From the NCBI GenBank assembly GCA_903844815.1, contig CAIMVD010000372.1, forward strand, positions 19,030 through 83,029: a stretch of DNA of 64,000 bases, read 5' to 3'. This document shows positions 40,536-51,200 of this stretch, piece by piece. The position numbers and the translations under genes were made by a program. The stretch is from an uncultured Bacteroidota bacterium. Its GTDB lineage: Bacteria > Bacteroidota > Bacteroidia > Bacteroidales > VadinHA17. The notes beneath the pieces are model-generated. The model saw nothing but the letters and a program-made list of their open reading frames with translations, was not told where the DNA came from and made no database searches. Each line of letters starts with the position of its first letter. Position 1 is the stretch's first letter.

Positions 40536-42929
40536 ATGAAACATATTCTTTTTTCTCTTGCAATTCTTTGCAGCCTTACCTCGTGCACCAAGGCTCCCGA
40601 CATGGAATTATGGTACAAACAGCCTGCAGCTAAATGGACTGAGGCCTTGCCCGTGGGAAATGGTCGTCTGGGAGGCATGGTATTTGGAGGAACGGGTAAT
40701 GAAAGGATTCAGCTGAATGAGGAGAGCGTTTGGGCCGGTTCTCCGGTAAATAATAATAATCCCCTCGCAAAGGAACACCTGGGAGAAATTCAGCAGGCAA
40801 TATTTAAGGGTGAATACATGAAAGCCGATGAATTATCGAATAAATACCTTCTCGGAACGCCACCAAGGATCCGTTCGTATCAGCCATTAGGTGATCTGTT
40901 TATTAACTTTGGCTGGAAGGGAAAACCGGAAGCATACCGCCGTTCTCTGGACCTGAATACAGGTATTGCCAAAACGGAATATGTAGTCGATGGAAATAAA
41001 GTAACAACTGAAGTCTTTGCATCTGCTCCGCAAAATGCTATGGTTGTGATAATAAAAGCAGAAAAGGCTTTTGATACAGAAATTCTCATATCGAGGGAGT
41101 GTGATACAGTAAATGAATTTAAAGGGAGGAAAGCGCCTTCTGCTCCAATGTATACGAACGAATACAGTGCAGGGCAGGATATGGCCTGGTATTCAGGGCA
41201 GATCCTTGATTCTGATTCGCCGCTTGAAGGACCGGGTGGCAAGCATCTCCGTTATTCGGCCGCAATGAAGCTTCTGTCGTCTGATGGCTCATCGGAGCCA
41301 GCCTTAAATTTAAAATCCGCGGGTTTCAGGGTAAAATCCGCCAGGAATCTGGTAATTCTTCTTACAGGGGCCACAGACTATAATATTGATAAACTGGATT
41401 TTGACAGGTCGGTCGATCCTCTTGAAGTTTGCAGGGAAATAATTTCAAAAGCATCATTGCTTGATGGGGAAAAGCTTAAGGCTAACCACGAACTCGATCA
41501 CAGGTCGATGTTTGATAGGGTTAAGTTTTCACTTGGGAAGGATGAAAACGCGAATCTTGCAACTGATGAAAGATTAAACCGGGTTAAGGAGGGAAAACCC
41601 GACAACGGTCTTATTGCGCTCTATTATCAGTATGGTCGTTACCTGTTGATGGGTTCTTCGAGGTCACCGGGCAAACTCCCGGCAAACCTTCAGGGAATAT
41701 GGAATGATCTTTACTTTGCACCATGGAATGCTGATTTTCATACGAATATCAACCTGCAGATGAATTACTGGCCAGCCGAGACAGGAAACCTTCCTGAAAC
41801 ATCCCTCATTCTTACCGGTTTCATGGAGAAACTCACAGTTCCGGGTTCGGTTACAGCCCGGGAGATGTACGGAGCGGAAGGATGGACCATCCACCATCTC
41901 ACCGATCCTTATGGAAGAACCGGGGTAGCCGACGGTGTGTGGGGCATAACTCCTATGGATGGCCCCTGGATGACTTTCCCTCTGTTTGAGCATTACGAAT
42001 TTTCATCAGATACTTCATATCTTCGCAAATCGGCATACCCTGTTATCAGAGGATCAGTACAGTTCGTTCTGGATTTCCTGGTCGAATCTCCCGAAGGTTA
42101 CCTGGTTACTAATCCTTCACATTCTCCCGAAAACTCTTTTTTTGTTCCCGGAACCAAACAACAGGAGAGATCCCAGATGACATATGCGCCGACTGTTGAC
42201 ATACATATTATTAATGCTCTTTTCAATAATTTCCTGAAGGCATCAAAAACTCTTGGCGTTGACGCTGAACTCGCCGCAAAGGTTCAGGATGCTAAAAGGA
42301 AGATGCCTCCACTTAAGGTTGCATCAAACGGAACCCTGCAGGAGTGGATAAATGATTTTGAGGAAGTTGAGCCAGGTCACCGGCATATGTCGCATCTGCT
42401 CGGACTCTACCCCCTCGATTTAATTTCACCATCTGTACCTAAGTTTTATTCCGCAGCGGGAAAGACCCTTGAACACAGGCTTGCTAACGGCGGAGGCCAT
42501 ACTGGTTGGAGCAGGGCATGGATTATTAATCTCTACGCTCGTTTATATGAGCCTGAAAAAGCATCGGAACATCTTTATGCTCTTTTACAGAAAAGCACAC
42601 TGTCGAACCTTTTTGATTCCCATCCCCCTTTTCAGATAGACGGCAACTTCGGTGGTACCGCGGGAATAGCCGAAATGATTCTTCAATCGCAGAACGGAGA
42701 AATAAATATTTTGCCGGCAATACCATCCTCATGGCCCGAGGGATCGGTTCATGGTTTGCGCGCCAGGGGAGCTTGCACTGTTAACATCGACTGGAAGGCA
42801 GGCCTTCTTTCGAAGTTAGCGATCACTTCTGACAAGGGAGGCTCCTATACGTTGAAGTATAAGGATGCCTCGAGAAAGATTCAGCTTAAGGCGGGAAAAA
42901 CCGTAATATTCAACGGTTTACTGAATTAG
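40536..42929 (+). CDS. Glycoside hydrolase family 95 (alpha-L-fucosidase-type) lipoprotein
   Basis: WYKQPAAKWTEALPVGNGRLGGMVFGG; HTNINLQMNYWPAE; EVEPGHRHMSHLLGLYP; FQIDGNFGGTAGIAEMI; lipobox SLTSC. Confidence 0.93.
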   Translation: MKHILFSLAILCSLTSCTKAPDMELWYKQPAAKWTEALPVGNGRLGGMVFGGTGNERIQLNEESVWAGSPVNNNNPLAKEHLGEIQQAIFKGEYMKADELSNKYLLGTPPRIRSYQPLGDLFINFGWKGKPEAYRRSLDLNTGIAKTEYVVDGNKVTTEVFASAPQNAMVVIIKAEKAFDTEILISRECDTVNEFKGRKAPSAPMYTNEYSAGQDMAWYSGQILDSDSPLEGPGGKHLRYSAAMKLLSSDGSSEPALNLKSAGFRVKSARNLVILLTGATDYNIDKLDFDRSVDPLEVCREIISKASLLDGEKLKANHELDHRSMFDRVKFSLGKDENANLATDERLNRVKEGKPDNGLIALYYQYGRYLLMGSSRSPGKLPANLQGIWNDLYFAPWNADFHTNINLQMNYWPAETGNLPETSLILTGFMEKLTVPGSVTAREMYGAEGWTIHHLTDPYGRTGVADGVWGITPMDGPWMTFPLFEHYEFSSDTSYLRKSAYPVIRGSVQFVLDFLVESPEGYLVTNPSHSPENSFFVPGTKQQERSQMTYAPTVDIHIINALFNNFLKASKTLGVDAELAAKVQDAKRKMPPLKVASNGTLQEWINDFEEVEPGHRHMSHLLGLYPLDLISPSVPKFYSAAGKTLEHRLANGGGHTGWSRAWIINLYARLYEPEKASEHLYALLQKSTLSNLFDSHPPFQIDGNFGGTAGIAEMILQSQNGEINILPAIPSSWPEGSVHGLRARGACTVNIDWKAGLLSKLAITSDKGGSYTLKYKDASRKIQLKAGKTVIFNGLLN

Positions 42930-43212
42930 AATATCTCAACCTGGGTAATGAAGTTGTGAAAATACAGATTTCCTGTGCGAAAGCTTTGCGATCAGTGCGC
43001 GTGCTACCATAGAACTGATTTTTGGGCTTTGCATTTTCTACAGAACCGATACCCTGTTTATTAGCATATTATACATTATCCCCTTCAGGGTAAAAAAATG
43101 CCATTTCGCTGAATTGTTTCAGGGGTTCGTTGAATAAAATATTTTGGAAACTTTCGGCGTTATATATTTGTCTTAATAAATTTAAAATTGTCGAAATATA
43201 AAACAAATAGTT

Positions 43213-44277
43213 ATGAAAAGACAGGTTAGAATATTATTGTTAGCAGCTGTTGTTAGTATGGCCTTATGGAGTTGTACTAAAATTGGCAGTTCAAACCTTT
43301 CCCTTAAGCAGTCAGTCGATCAGGGAGCAGTCGACCTAAACAGTGCAATGACCGCCATAGCCTCTTCAAAAGCATACAGCATTCTTACCGTCAACGACGG
43401 AACGATAAAATCGACCGATGCTGCGGCAGCTAATTACAAGGTCTATATCACCCTGGATACAGTGAAGGGTGTTTTCAACTATAAACCCATTCAGAAACAC
43501 GACAGGTGGAACTGGTCGCTTATGAGATATTTCGAAAAATCTAAAGATGACGCCAAAATGATTGTGAAAATGCCACTGAAGAAAGTTGAGCATCCACGGT
43601 TGTTAAGGATCTTCCTTCCTGCAGATACACTTCTTACCAACAATTTCCAGATAGCTGTTTCAGACTATCACAATAATTACAACAATTATCGCGATTTTGA
43701 CTATCTGCTCAAATCGGAGCTTAGCGTTGATGATAAGGTAGCAGGTCAGCTGAACATTGATTACCTGAAAAATCCGGTAACAGGGACCAGGTATGCATCA
43801 CAATATGCTTTCGCCGATAGTTATACTGCTGATTATAAGTATGAAACAGGCGACACGACTGTTTCAAGTTTTGGCATCAGCGGTGGAGGGAAACTCCTTT
43901 ATGAAGAAAAACGCGTCACCTTTAAAAATGACACTTTGAAATTTGGAAGGGAGCACCAGTATACTCTTACAATAGGTGATGTTAAGATTGTAAGAAGCCA
44001 TGGACTTTCGACTGCTAAGGTTTATCTGAAAGATGTTCTTCAGGAAAGTGCAGCTGTAGAAGTAGTAGATAATGATGACAATGACCTTGAAGGTTCAGTA
44101 TGTAAAAAGCGCGATGTAAAAATCACCTTTGATGATGGAACATCAACAACAATACAGACACTTATCGGCGGATCTGTGACCGAGATCAAAACTCTCTTTG
44201 AATCTCTTCACGATGTCTATTTTGCAGCCTATGTTGTTGACTGGATAGCATACGACATTTACTATAAAAGAAAATAA
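43213..44277 (+). CDS. Hypothetical lipoprotein
   Basis: 354 aa, lipobox ALWSC; no family recognised. Confidence 0.75.
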   Translation: MKRQVRILLLAAVVSMALWSCTKIGSSNLSLKQSVDQGAVDLNSAMTAIASSKAYSILTVNDGTIKSTDAAAANYKVYITLDTVKGVFNYKPIQKHDRWNWSLMRYFEKSKDDAKMIVKMPLKKVEHPRLLRIFLPADTLLTNNFQIAVSDYHNNYNNYRDFDYLLKSELSVDDKVAGQLNIDYLKNPVTGTRYASQYAFADSYTADYKYETGDTTVSSFGISGGGKLLYEEKRVTFKNDTLKFGREHQYTLTIGDVKIVRSHGLSTAKVYLKDVLQESAAVEVVDNDDNDLEGSVCKKRDVKITFDDGTSTTIQTLIGGSVTEIKTLFESLHDVYFAAYVVDWIAYDIYYKRK

Positions 44278-44315
44278 AATACAGGGTAAAGTTAATTGGG
44301 TTTTGTAATAAAGGG

Positions 44316-44358
44316 AATTTCCCCGGTGCGTTTGAGTCACGCATTCGGGGATTTTTTT
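44316..44358 (+). terminator. Candidate intrinsic terminator
   Basis: TTCCCCGGTGCG...CGCATTCGGGGATTTTTTT imperfect hairpin with T7 tail, after the stop at 44277. Confidence 0.6.
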
Positions 44359-44477
44359 ATGGGTTTTTGAAATAAAAATTCAGCTTAATATTTCAGAAAC
44401 GAAAGGAAGTACTATATTTATTTCGGGGTCTGATTTATGTGACTTCGCTTTTACAGTATCTATCAAATAATGAAACA

Positions 44478-45332
44478 ATGAACCTTAAGACATTTTTTGC
44501 TTATACATTCTTACTCTGCCTGCTTCTTGCATCCTGCACAACAGAAACCGGGCCGGCCAAACCGAAGGGGAAACTTTTTATAATAGGGGGGGGAGAAAAA
44601 ACCGATGCAATGATGAATGAATTAGTTGCCCTGGCCGGGTTAGGTAAAGACGATTATGCTTTCATTCTCCCAATGTCAAGTGCAACACCCGATAGTTCGA
44701 TTATCTGGGCAAGGGCAGATTTTATCGGAACAGGGGTCAATAAAGTTACTGGTTTTAACTTTATAAAAGGAGAGGTTCCTCCTCAGGATAAACTCGATTC
44801 CCTGAAAAAGGCAAAACTGATTTTTATAAGCGGAGGCGATCAGTCCCGATTTATGGATGTTGTAAAAAACTCTCCCGTTAAGGATGCCATTTTTTATGCT
44901 TATTCGAACGGTGCGGTAATCTCTGGTACAAGTGCAGGTGCCGCGGTTATGAGCAGGAAGATGATTACAGGCAATCAGAAAAAGCATCCCGATGCAGAAA
45001 CAGGCTTTCAGACAATCGAAGCTGATAATGTTGAAATTACAGAAGGACTTGGATTTTTAACCGATGTTATTATCGACCAGCATTTTGTGAAGCGTCAGAG
45101 GCTTAACAGGCTTGTAGCTGCTTCGATTGAGAACCCGGAACAGCTTTGTGTCGGAATAGACGAATCTACGGCAATCATTGTTAAAGGCGATTCTGCAACC
45201 GTAACCGGAATCAGCCAGGTAGTAGTTATCAAAAACAATCCTTCAGAGAAAAAGGTGCAGAACGGGTTGCTTGGAAAGGAAAATATGCAGCTAAGCGTTT
45301 ATCTTCCGGGACAATCCTTCCTGCTCAGATAG
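44478..45332 (+). CDS. Cyanophycinase-like peptidase S51 lipoprotein
   Basis: Start placed at ATG 44478 within ORF 44439-45332; lipobox LLASC; GKLFIIGGGEK; ISGTSAGAAVMS nucleophile motif; LGFLTDVIIDQHFVKRQRLNRL; VGIDESTAIIV. Confidence 0.9.
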   Translation: MNLKTFFAYTFLLCLLLASCTTETGPAKPKGKLFIIGGGEKTDAMMNELVALAGLGKDDYAFILPMSSATPDSSIIWARADFIGTGVNKVTGFNFIKGEVPPQDKLDSLKKAKLIFISGGDQSRFMDVVKNSPVKDAIFYAYSNGAVISGTSAGAAVMSRKMITGNQKKHPDAETGFQTIEADNVEITEGLGFLTDVIIDQHFVKRQRLNRLVAASIENPEQLCVGIDESTAIIVKGDSATVTGISQVVVIKNNPSEKKVQNGLLGKENMQLSVYLPGQSFLLR

Positions 45333-45377
45333 ATTACGGGTAAAGGTATTTTAGAACAGTCCATTTTCAGGAGGTGC

Positions 45378-46535
45378 TTATTCGTAGGCTCCACGCATGA
45401 TTACTGCTCCATCTTTCACAGCCCATCTTCCCATTGCGAAAAGGTGAACCATCTCAAATCTCTCATTTAATAGTAACAGATCGGCATCCATTCCCTTCGA
45501 AATGAATCCTTTTTCTGGCAGTTTCAGTATCGTTGCAGGATTTGAAGTAACGGGTTTCAGTGCTACTTCAACAGACAGTAATTCAATGAGAACAGCATCG
45601 GCAAATTCCCGTAAGTTGGATGTAGGAAATCCCATCTCAAGCTTTACAAGATTGCCTTTTTCATCGAAACCGGGAAGCGAACCGCATGCATCTGATGAAA
45701 AAGTAATGTTTGTCACTGGCACACCTGCTTCAATTAAGAGCCTGAGTGCAGTAGCCGGTTTGATCTCTTCATCGGGAAAATAAGGATATGAGCTTGTTGT
45801 TATGTCGAGATATCCTTTTTTGCCATAGCTGTATGAATCCTCGAAGATATAGCTATTCCTGTTGCAATGCGTGGGAAGAAACTGGGTATACTTAAGTTCG
45901 CTTTTGGCAACTGCGTCATGAATAGGCTGGAAGGGGTTTACAGCGTCGCCAAGGTGGATGTTTACAATCCCTGCTTTTTTCCCGAGCATTCCCCCGACCC
46001 TTGCCTGTGATACAATCCTGATAAGTTCGTCGGTAGTAGGACAGGAGCTGCGGTGGTCCGACAAAGCCAGTTCCCCGATTCCGATAACCTCTTCGATCAT
46101 TGCAATATCGCGGCCAAGGCTGCCGGTAATTGTAGGAGTCGGTACCTGGTACGATCCTGTCCATATCCAGGCGGAAGCGCCTTCGTGTCTCAATGATTTT
46201 GCCTTCATAAGTACTGATTCAACCGACCTTGTAAATCCGTCAGTGCCCAGGCAGCCTATGACTGTGGTTACGCCTCCTTCAAACATCTTTGAAAGGGTAA
46301 GCTCCGGTGTACGGGTGGCTGGTCCGCCCTCACCCCCGGCACCTGCAATATGAACGTGATTGTCAATAAGGCCCGGTACAAGAATTAGTCCGCTGGCATC
46401 AATAACTTCAGCATCGGGATACTGACCGGGTTCAATTTTGTCCCTGATTTCGAGAATGGTTTTGCCACCTGTCAGGATATCCTTTTTTCCCAGGGGTTCG
46501 GGAGAGTATACAGTCGCGTTTTTAATAAGCAGCAT
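45378..46535 (-). CDS. iadA: Isoaspartyl dipeptidase (IadA-type)
   Basis: LVPGLIDNHVHIAGAGGEGGPATRTPE; TGSYQVPTPTITGS; NIHLGD; TFSSDACGSLPGFDEKG. Confidence 0.9.
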   Translation of the reverse strand: MLLIKNATVYSPEPLGKKDILTGGKTILEIRDKIEPGQYPDAEVIDASGLILVPGLIDNHVHIAGAGGEGGPATRTPELTLSKMFEGGVTTVIGCLGTDGFTRSVESVLMKAKSLRHEGASAWIWTGSYQVPTPTITGSLGRDIAMIEEVIGIGELALSDHRSSCPTTDELIRIVSQARVGGMLGKKAGIVNIHLGDAVNPFQPIHDAVAKSELKYTQFLPTHCNRNSYIFEDSYSYGKKGYLDITTSSYPYFPDEEIKPATALRLLIEAGVPVTNITFSSDACGSLPGFDEKGNLVKLEMGFPTSNLREFADAVLIELLSVEVALKPVTSNPATILKLPEKGFISKGMDADLLLLNERFEMVHLFAMGRWAVKDGAVIMRGAYE

Positions 46536-46681
46536 TTGAGTTTTATTTTTGATGGTATTGTAAAATTAGCCAAACTTTGGATTTAATACTTTCTGCTGAA
46601 TTATTTTTAACTATTTTTACCTTCATCCTGGTACATTAATCAGACATTTAGAATAATTTTTCACCGAAAAAGACCGAGAAA

Positions 46682-48283
46682 ATGCGCATTAAATTCAGTA
46701 TGCCTCACAACCTTGTAATAGTATTCAGCATTGTAATTATCTCCGCAATCCTTACCTGGGTAATTCCTGGAGGTAAATTTGACCGACATCAGGTGTCGGT
46801 AAATGGTGTTGAAAGGAGTGTAATTGTCAATGGATCGTTTCATTACGTAGAGAGCCAGCCCCAGACCTGGCAGATCTTTTCAGCATTCTACAAGGGTTTT
46901 ATAAATATGTCGCACATTATTGTCTTTATCCTGATGATAGGAGGGGCCTTCTGGGTTATGAATGATACTAAGGCGATAGATGTTGGGATCTTTGCTTTCC
47001 TCGGTTTCACAAGACGAATGGAGAAATTTACCGTAGTTAAGGGATTGGGTGTTAATAACATAATAATCACTCTTGTAATGATTCTATTCAGCCTTTTCGG
47101 CGCAGTTTTCGGAATGGCTGAAGAGACAATAGCCTTTGCGGTTATTTTTGTGCCGCTTTCGATATCGATGGGCTATGACTCCCTGGTAGGAGTTGCGCTC
47201 TGTTATTTTGCTGCCCATATAGGCTTTGCTGCTGCCATACTCAATCCATTTACCGTGGGAATTGCTCAGGGACTCGCCAGTGTTCCTCTCTTTACAGGAA
47301 TAGAATACAGGACATTGTGCTGGGTCATAATTACGCTTGCCGGAATTGCATTTGTACTTTGGTATGCATCCAGGATCAGGAAAAATCCCCGCAAAAGCCC
47401 GATGTATGAAGCTGATGAATACTGGAGGAGCAAAGGCAACTCTCATGTTGAGGAGACAAAATATTACACACCTCTATCGGCATGGATCACCGCGCTACTT
47501 ATTGGCATTGTGCTTATTATATTTGCCGTTGAATTCCCGGTTACTCATATGACAATAGGTTTATCAAAGATTTCATTGCCACTTCTCCCGGTTTTTGCAG
47601 GATTATATTTTTTAACAGGATTTATAACACTAAGGAAATCGCTTCACTTTTTTGTACTAAATATTCTGGCTTATACTATGATCTACCTGGTTGTGGGTGT
47701 TCTTGGTTATGAATGGTATATAATGGAGATAGCTGCATTGTTCCTGGCAATGGGTATCGCTACCGGTTTAGCTGCAGGCAAGGCTCCGGGCGAATTGACA
47801 AAGCTGTTTGTCGAAGGTGTCAGGGATATTGTTTCGGCTTCACTGGTGGTTGGATTTGCAGGTGGCATTATTGCAATTCTTACCGACGGACAGATAATCG
47901 ACACTGTGCTGAATTCCCTTTCGGGAGCTCTGCATGGGGCGAACCAGATGACAGCCATTACAATAATGTATGTCTTCCAGTCAATGCTAAACCTCGTCAT
48001 AACCTCAGGATCGGCGAAGGCTGCTCTCACCATTCCCATTATGGCGGAGTTTTCCGATATAGTCGGCCTTACCCGCCAGGCTACAATTATGGCATTTCAG
48101 TTTGGAGCAGGGTTCACCGATATGATTGCACCTACTTCCGGAGTACTGATAGGCGTTCTTGGAATGGCAAGGATACCCTATGTAAAATGGGTTAAATGGG
48201 TAATGCCAGTACTCATTTTGTTATTCCTGCTTGGCTTTCTTCTTCTCATACCAACAGTTAAGATGAAGCTAAACGGGTTTTAA
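46682..48283 (+). CDS. YfcC/ArcD-like (basic amino acid/dipeptide-type) permease
   Basis: 533-aa polytopic ORF; WVIPGGKFDR; GAVFGMAEETIAFAVIFVPLSISMGYDSLVG; SGSAKAALTIPIMAEFSDIVGLTRQATIMAFQFGAGFTDMIAPTSG. Confidence 0.88.
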   Translation: MRIKFSMPHNLVIVFSIVIISAILTWVIPGGKFDRHQVSVNGVERSVIVNGSFHYVESQPQTWQIFSAFYKGFINMSHIIVFILMIGGAFWVMNDTKAIDVGIFAFLGFTRRMEKFTVVKGLGVNNIIITLVMILFSLFGAVFGMAEETIAFAVIFVPLSISMGYDSLVGVALCYFAAHIGFAAAILNPFTVGIAQGLASVPLFTGIEYRTLCWVIITLAGIAFVLWYASRIRKNPRKSPMYEADEYWRSKGNSHVEETKYYTPLSAWITALLIGIVLIIFAVEFPVTHMTIGLSKISLPLLPVFAGLYFLTGFITLRKSLHFFVLNILAYTMIYLVVGVLGYEWYIMEIAALFLAMGIATGLAAGKAPGELTKLFVEGVRDIVSASLVVGFAGGIIAILTDGQIIDTVLNSLSGALHGANQMTAITIMYVFQSMLNLVITSGSAKAALTIPIMAEFSDIVGLTRQATIMAFQFGAGFTDMIAPTSGVLIGVLGMARIPYVKWVKWVMPVLILLFLLGFLLLIPTVKMKLNGF

Positions 48284-51200
48284 GAGGCTGAGTCGTTAGG
48301 GTTGGTTAACATCCGGTTTTTCAAATATTCCCTGGGTGATTCTCCAAAGTACTGACGGAATGATTTTGTAAAGTTTGAAGGATTTGATATGCCAACACTA
48401 TTTGCAACTTCTGTAATATTGCCATTTTTCCGGAGAAGAAGGTCTGCAGCCTTTTCGAGCCGGATATTACGGATTAAGGCTGCCGGAGATAATCCGGTCA
48501 GGATCCTTAATTTGCGTGTAATATGCATCCTGCTCATACCAAGATGCTCCTGCAATGATCCGGCATCGAAGTTATAATTCCTGAGGTTTTCATTCACAAT
48601 TTTCAGTGTTCTGGAAAGGAACCTGTCGTCGACAGAAAAGGAGCTTCCCGCATCGGCAGAAGGGAAGGGAAATTTTGCATACCTCCGCCTGAGCTTTTCG
48701 CGATTAGCAAGGATATTTGATATCCTTGTCATCAGCTCTTCGATATAAAACGGTTTTATTATATAATCATCCGCACCAGCGCGAAGGCCTTCGATTTTAT
48801 CATCGGTAGTGGCTTTAGCAGTCAGCATTATTACAGGGATGTGACTCGTCCTCTCATCGTTTTTAAGCTGAATACATAGCTGGATTCCATTAATGTCGGG
48901 CATAATAATGTCGGTTACAATCAGGTCGGGCATCATTGTAAACGCAGTATTTAAGCCTGTCCTGCCGTTTCCCGCAGACAGGATATTGTACTCGCTTTTC
49001 ATGTTCTCCTTTATATAGTTCCTCAAGTCATCATTATCTTCAATTATTAGTACTTTCATTTTAACCGCTTCAGTTTTTTGATCAAAAACCTCTTCAGTTT
49101 TTTCTGTTATTACCTCAAGCATTTTCGTCGGGCTCAAGACTTTTGAAGATTCCAGAATTGTATATTCTTCTCTGTCGAGATGATCCTTCCCAAGCGGCAG
49201 GAGTATTTTAAATTCTGACCCTTTTCCCTGTGTGCTGGCAATTTCTGTTTTGCCGTGAAGCAGGGTCACAAACTCCTTAACCAGCGATAAGCCTATTCCT
49301 GTGCCATAACCCCCATCCTCAGTATGACCTTCCACCCTGTAAAACCTGTCGAAAATCCTTGAAAGGTTATCCTCACTGATACCAGGTCCTGAATCCAGAA
49401 CCCTTATTTCGACATTTGGTTTTGTCTCATCATTTTTGCCCGGGTCAATTCTTATTATGCACTGAACAGTACCATTTTGAGGAGTAAACTTGAATGCGTT
49501 TGAAAGAAGGTTTGAAATTATCTTTTCCACTTTGTCCCTGTCGAACCAGGTTATATATGCCTTTTCAGGTATATCGGCTATATACATAATGTTTTTGCTT
49601 TCTGCCGATGACAGGAATTCATATATAAGCATCCTCAGGTATTTTATTAGATCATCCTCAATTAAGGTAATCTTCATATTCCCGGCATCGAGACGCGAAA
49701 TATCCAGCAACTGGTTGATAAGCATCATCATCCTTTGGGAATTCCTTTTCATTATATCCAGGTACTCAGTCAGCCTTTTATTATCAATTTCTTTCCTGGA
49801 AACTGTTTCAAGAGAACCAAGTATCAAAGTTAACGGGGTTCGGATCTCATGAGAAATGTTTGTAAAGAAATCTGTTTTGATCCGGTCGGTTTCTGCAAGC
49901 AAATTGTTTTTAATCTTTAATTCGGCAGAATGAGCCTCTATCTGAGCCTCAAGCTTTATTTTTTCCCTGATAAGAATTCTCGTCCTTATCCGGGTATATG
50001 CAGCTATTATAAACAGAAGTAAAATTATATAAGTAATATATGCAACCTTTGATCTGTACCATGGCGCCATAATCTGGATATCAATTGATTTGCCTGAGGA
50101 GTTCCACACTCCGTCATTGTTCGATCCGGTGACCCAGAATTTGTATTTGCCATTGGGGAGACTTTTGTATTCAGCCGATATTCCCTGGGCCACCAAGACA
50201 GTATCCTTGTCAACTCCCGGCATAAAATAGCGGTACAAATTGTCTCCGGGATTAAGGTAGTTCAGCGCCGCGAACTCAAATTGAATAGTATTTTTCTTAA
50301 AGGGCAGCTTTATCTTTTTAATGGAGCTAATACTGATGCTGTTGTTAGTTAGCTTGTTATCCGTTGTTCCGTTTACCAAAATATTTGTCACGTAAACCGG
50401 CGGGGCAAGTCTGTTTGAAGGGAGGTCCCTGAAAAAAACAAAGAGCTGGTTTTCATTAATATAAAATATTTCTCCGGATCTGATCTGGTATGATTGCAAA
50501 TCGTACTGAAGCCTGGGTGTTTTTATCGTACGACAGCCTCCCGTGGCAGGATTGTAAACAGTTATGCCCCTGTTATGAGCTACCAAAATTTTGTTATCCC
50601 TGCTGATGAGCAGATCATAATAATCAGAAGAATTATTTTCATCGGTGATTTTTATTTTTCTAAATGTATTGTTTTGAGCATCGAACTGACTTAGCCCTGA
50701 TTTTTCATGTAAAATCCAGATGTTTTTCCTGTTGTCTTCACCTATGCGTATGGCTGGGTTGTAAATATTAAAGTTCTGGCCATCGGCATCTGAATAATTG
50801 CTTAAATTCATTTCGGGCATCCTGAATGACATGAAGGAATCATTGGTAAGGATCCAGAAATTGTCATTGCTGTCAATCAGAAAATCTATAAGGTATGTTT
50901 GATTTGCATTTTCCGGTTCGCTCTTGAAATTGAAAATGTGCTCAAATTTTTTGTTTTCTGCCGAGTACCTTAATAATCCATGTTCCGAGGCAGCAACCCA
51001 GATCTTCCCCGATCTGTCTTCCTGGAAGAAAGGAACAAGATAGAGATCTGATTTTCCTGTTTCACAGAGATCCATAAAGGATTTATATGAGTTTGAAACA
51101 GGATTGTAGTATATTATTTTGCCTGTTTTTGATCCGAACCAAAGATTTCCCCTGCTGTCCATGAATCCGTTTCCAACTATTGAATCACCTGAAGGGAACC

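Noticed and set aside
42930-43212. Possible riboswitch or small RNA in the gap before the 354-aa lipoprotein
   Set aside because: Only a weak TACCCTG/CAGGGTA pairing with a long loop; no recognisable conserved RNA motif.
47707-48195. 160-aa + and 110-aa - ORFs overlapping the YfcC-like gene
   Set aside because: Alternate-frame/antisense shadows of a polytopic membrane protein.
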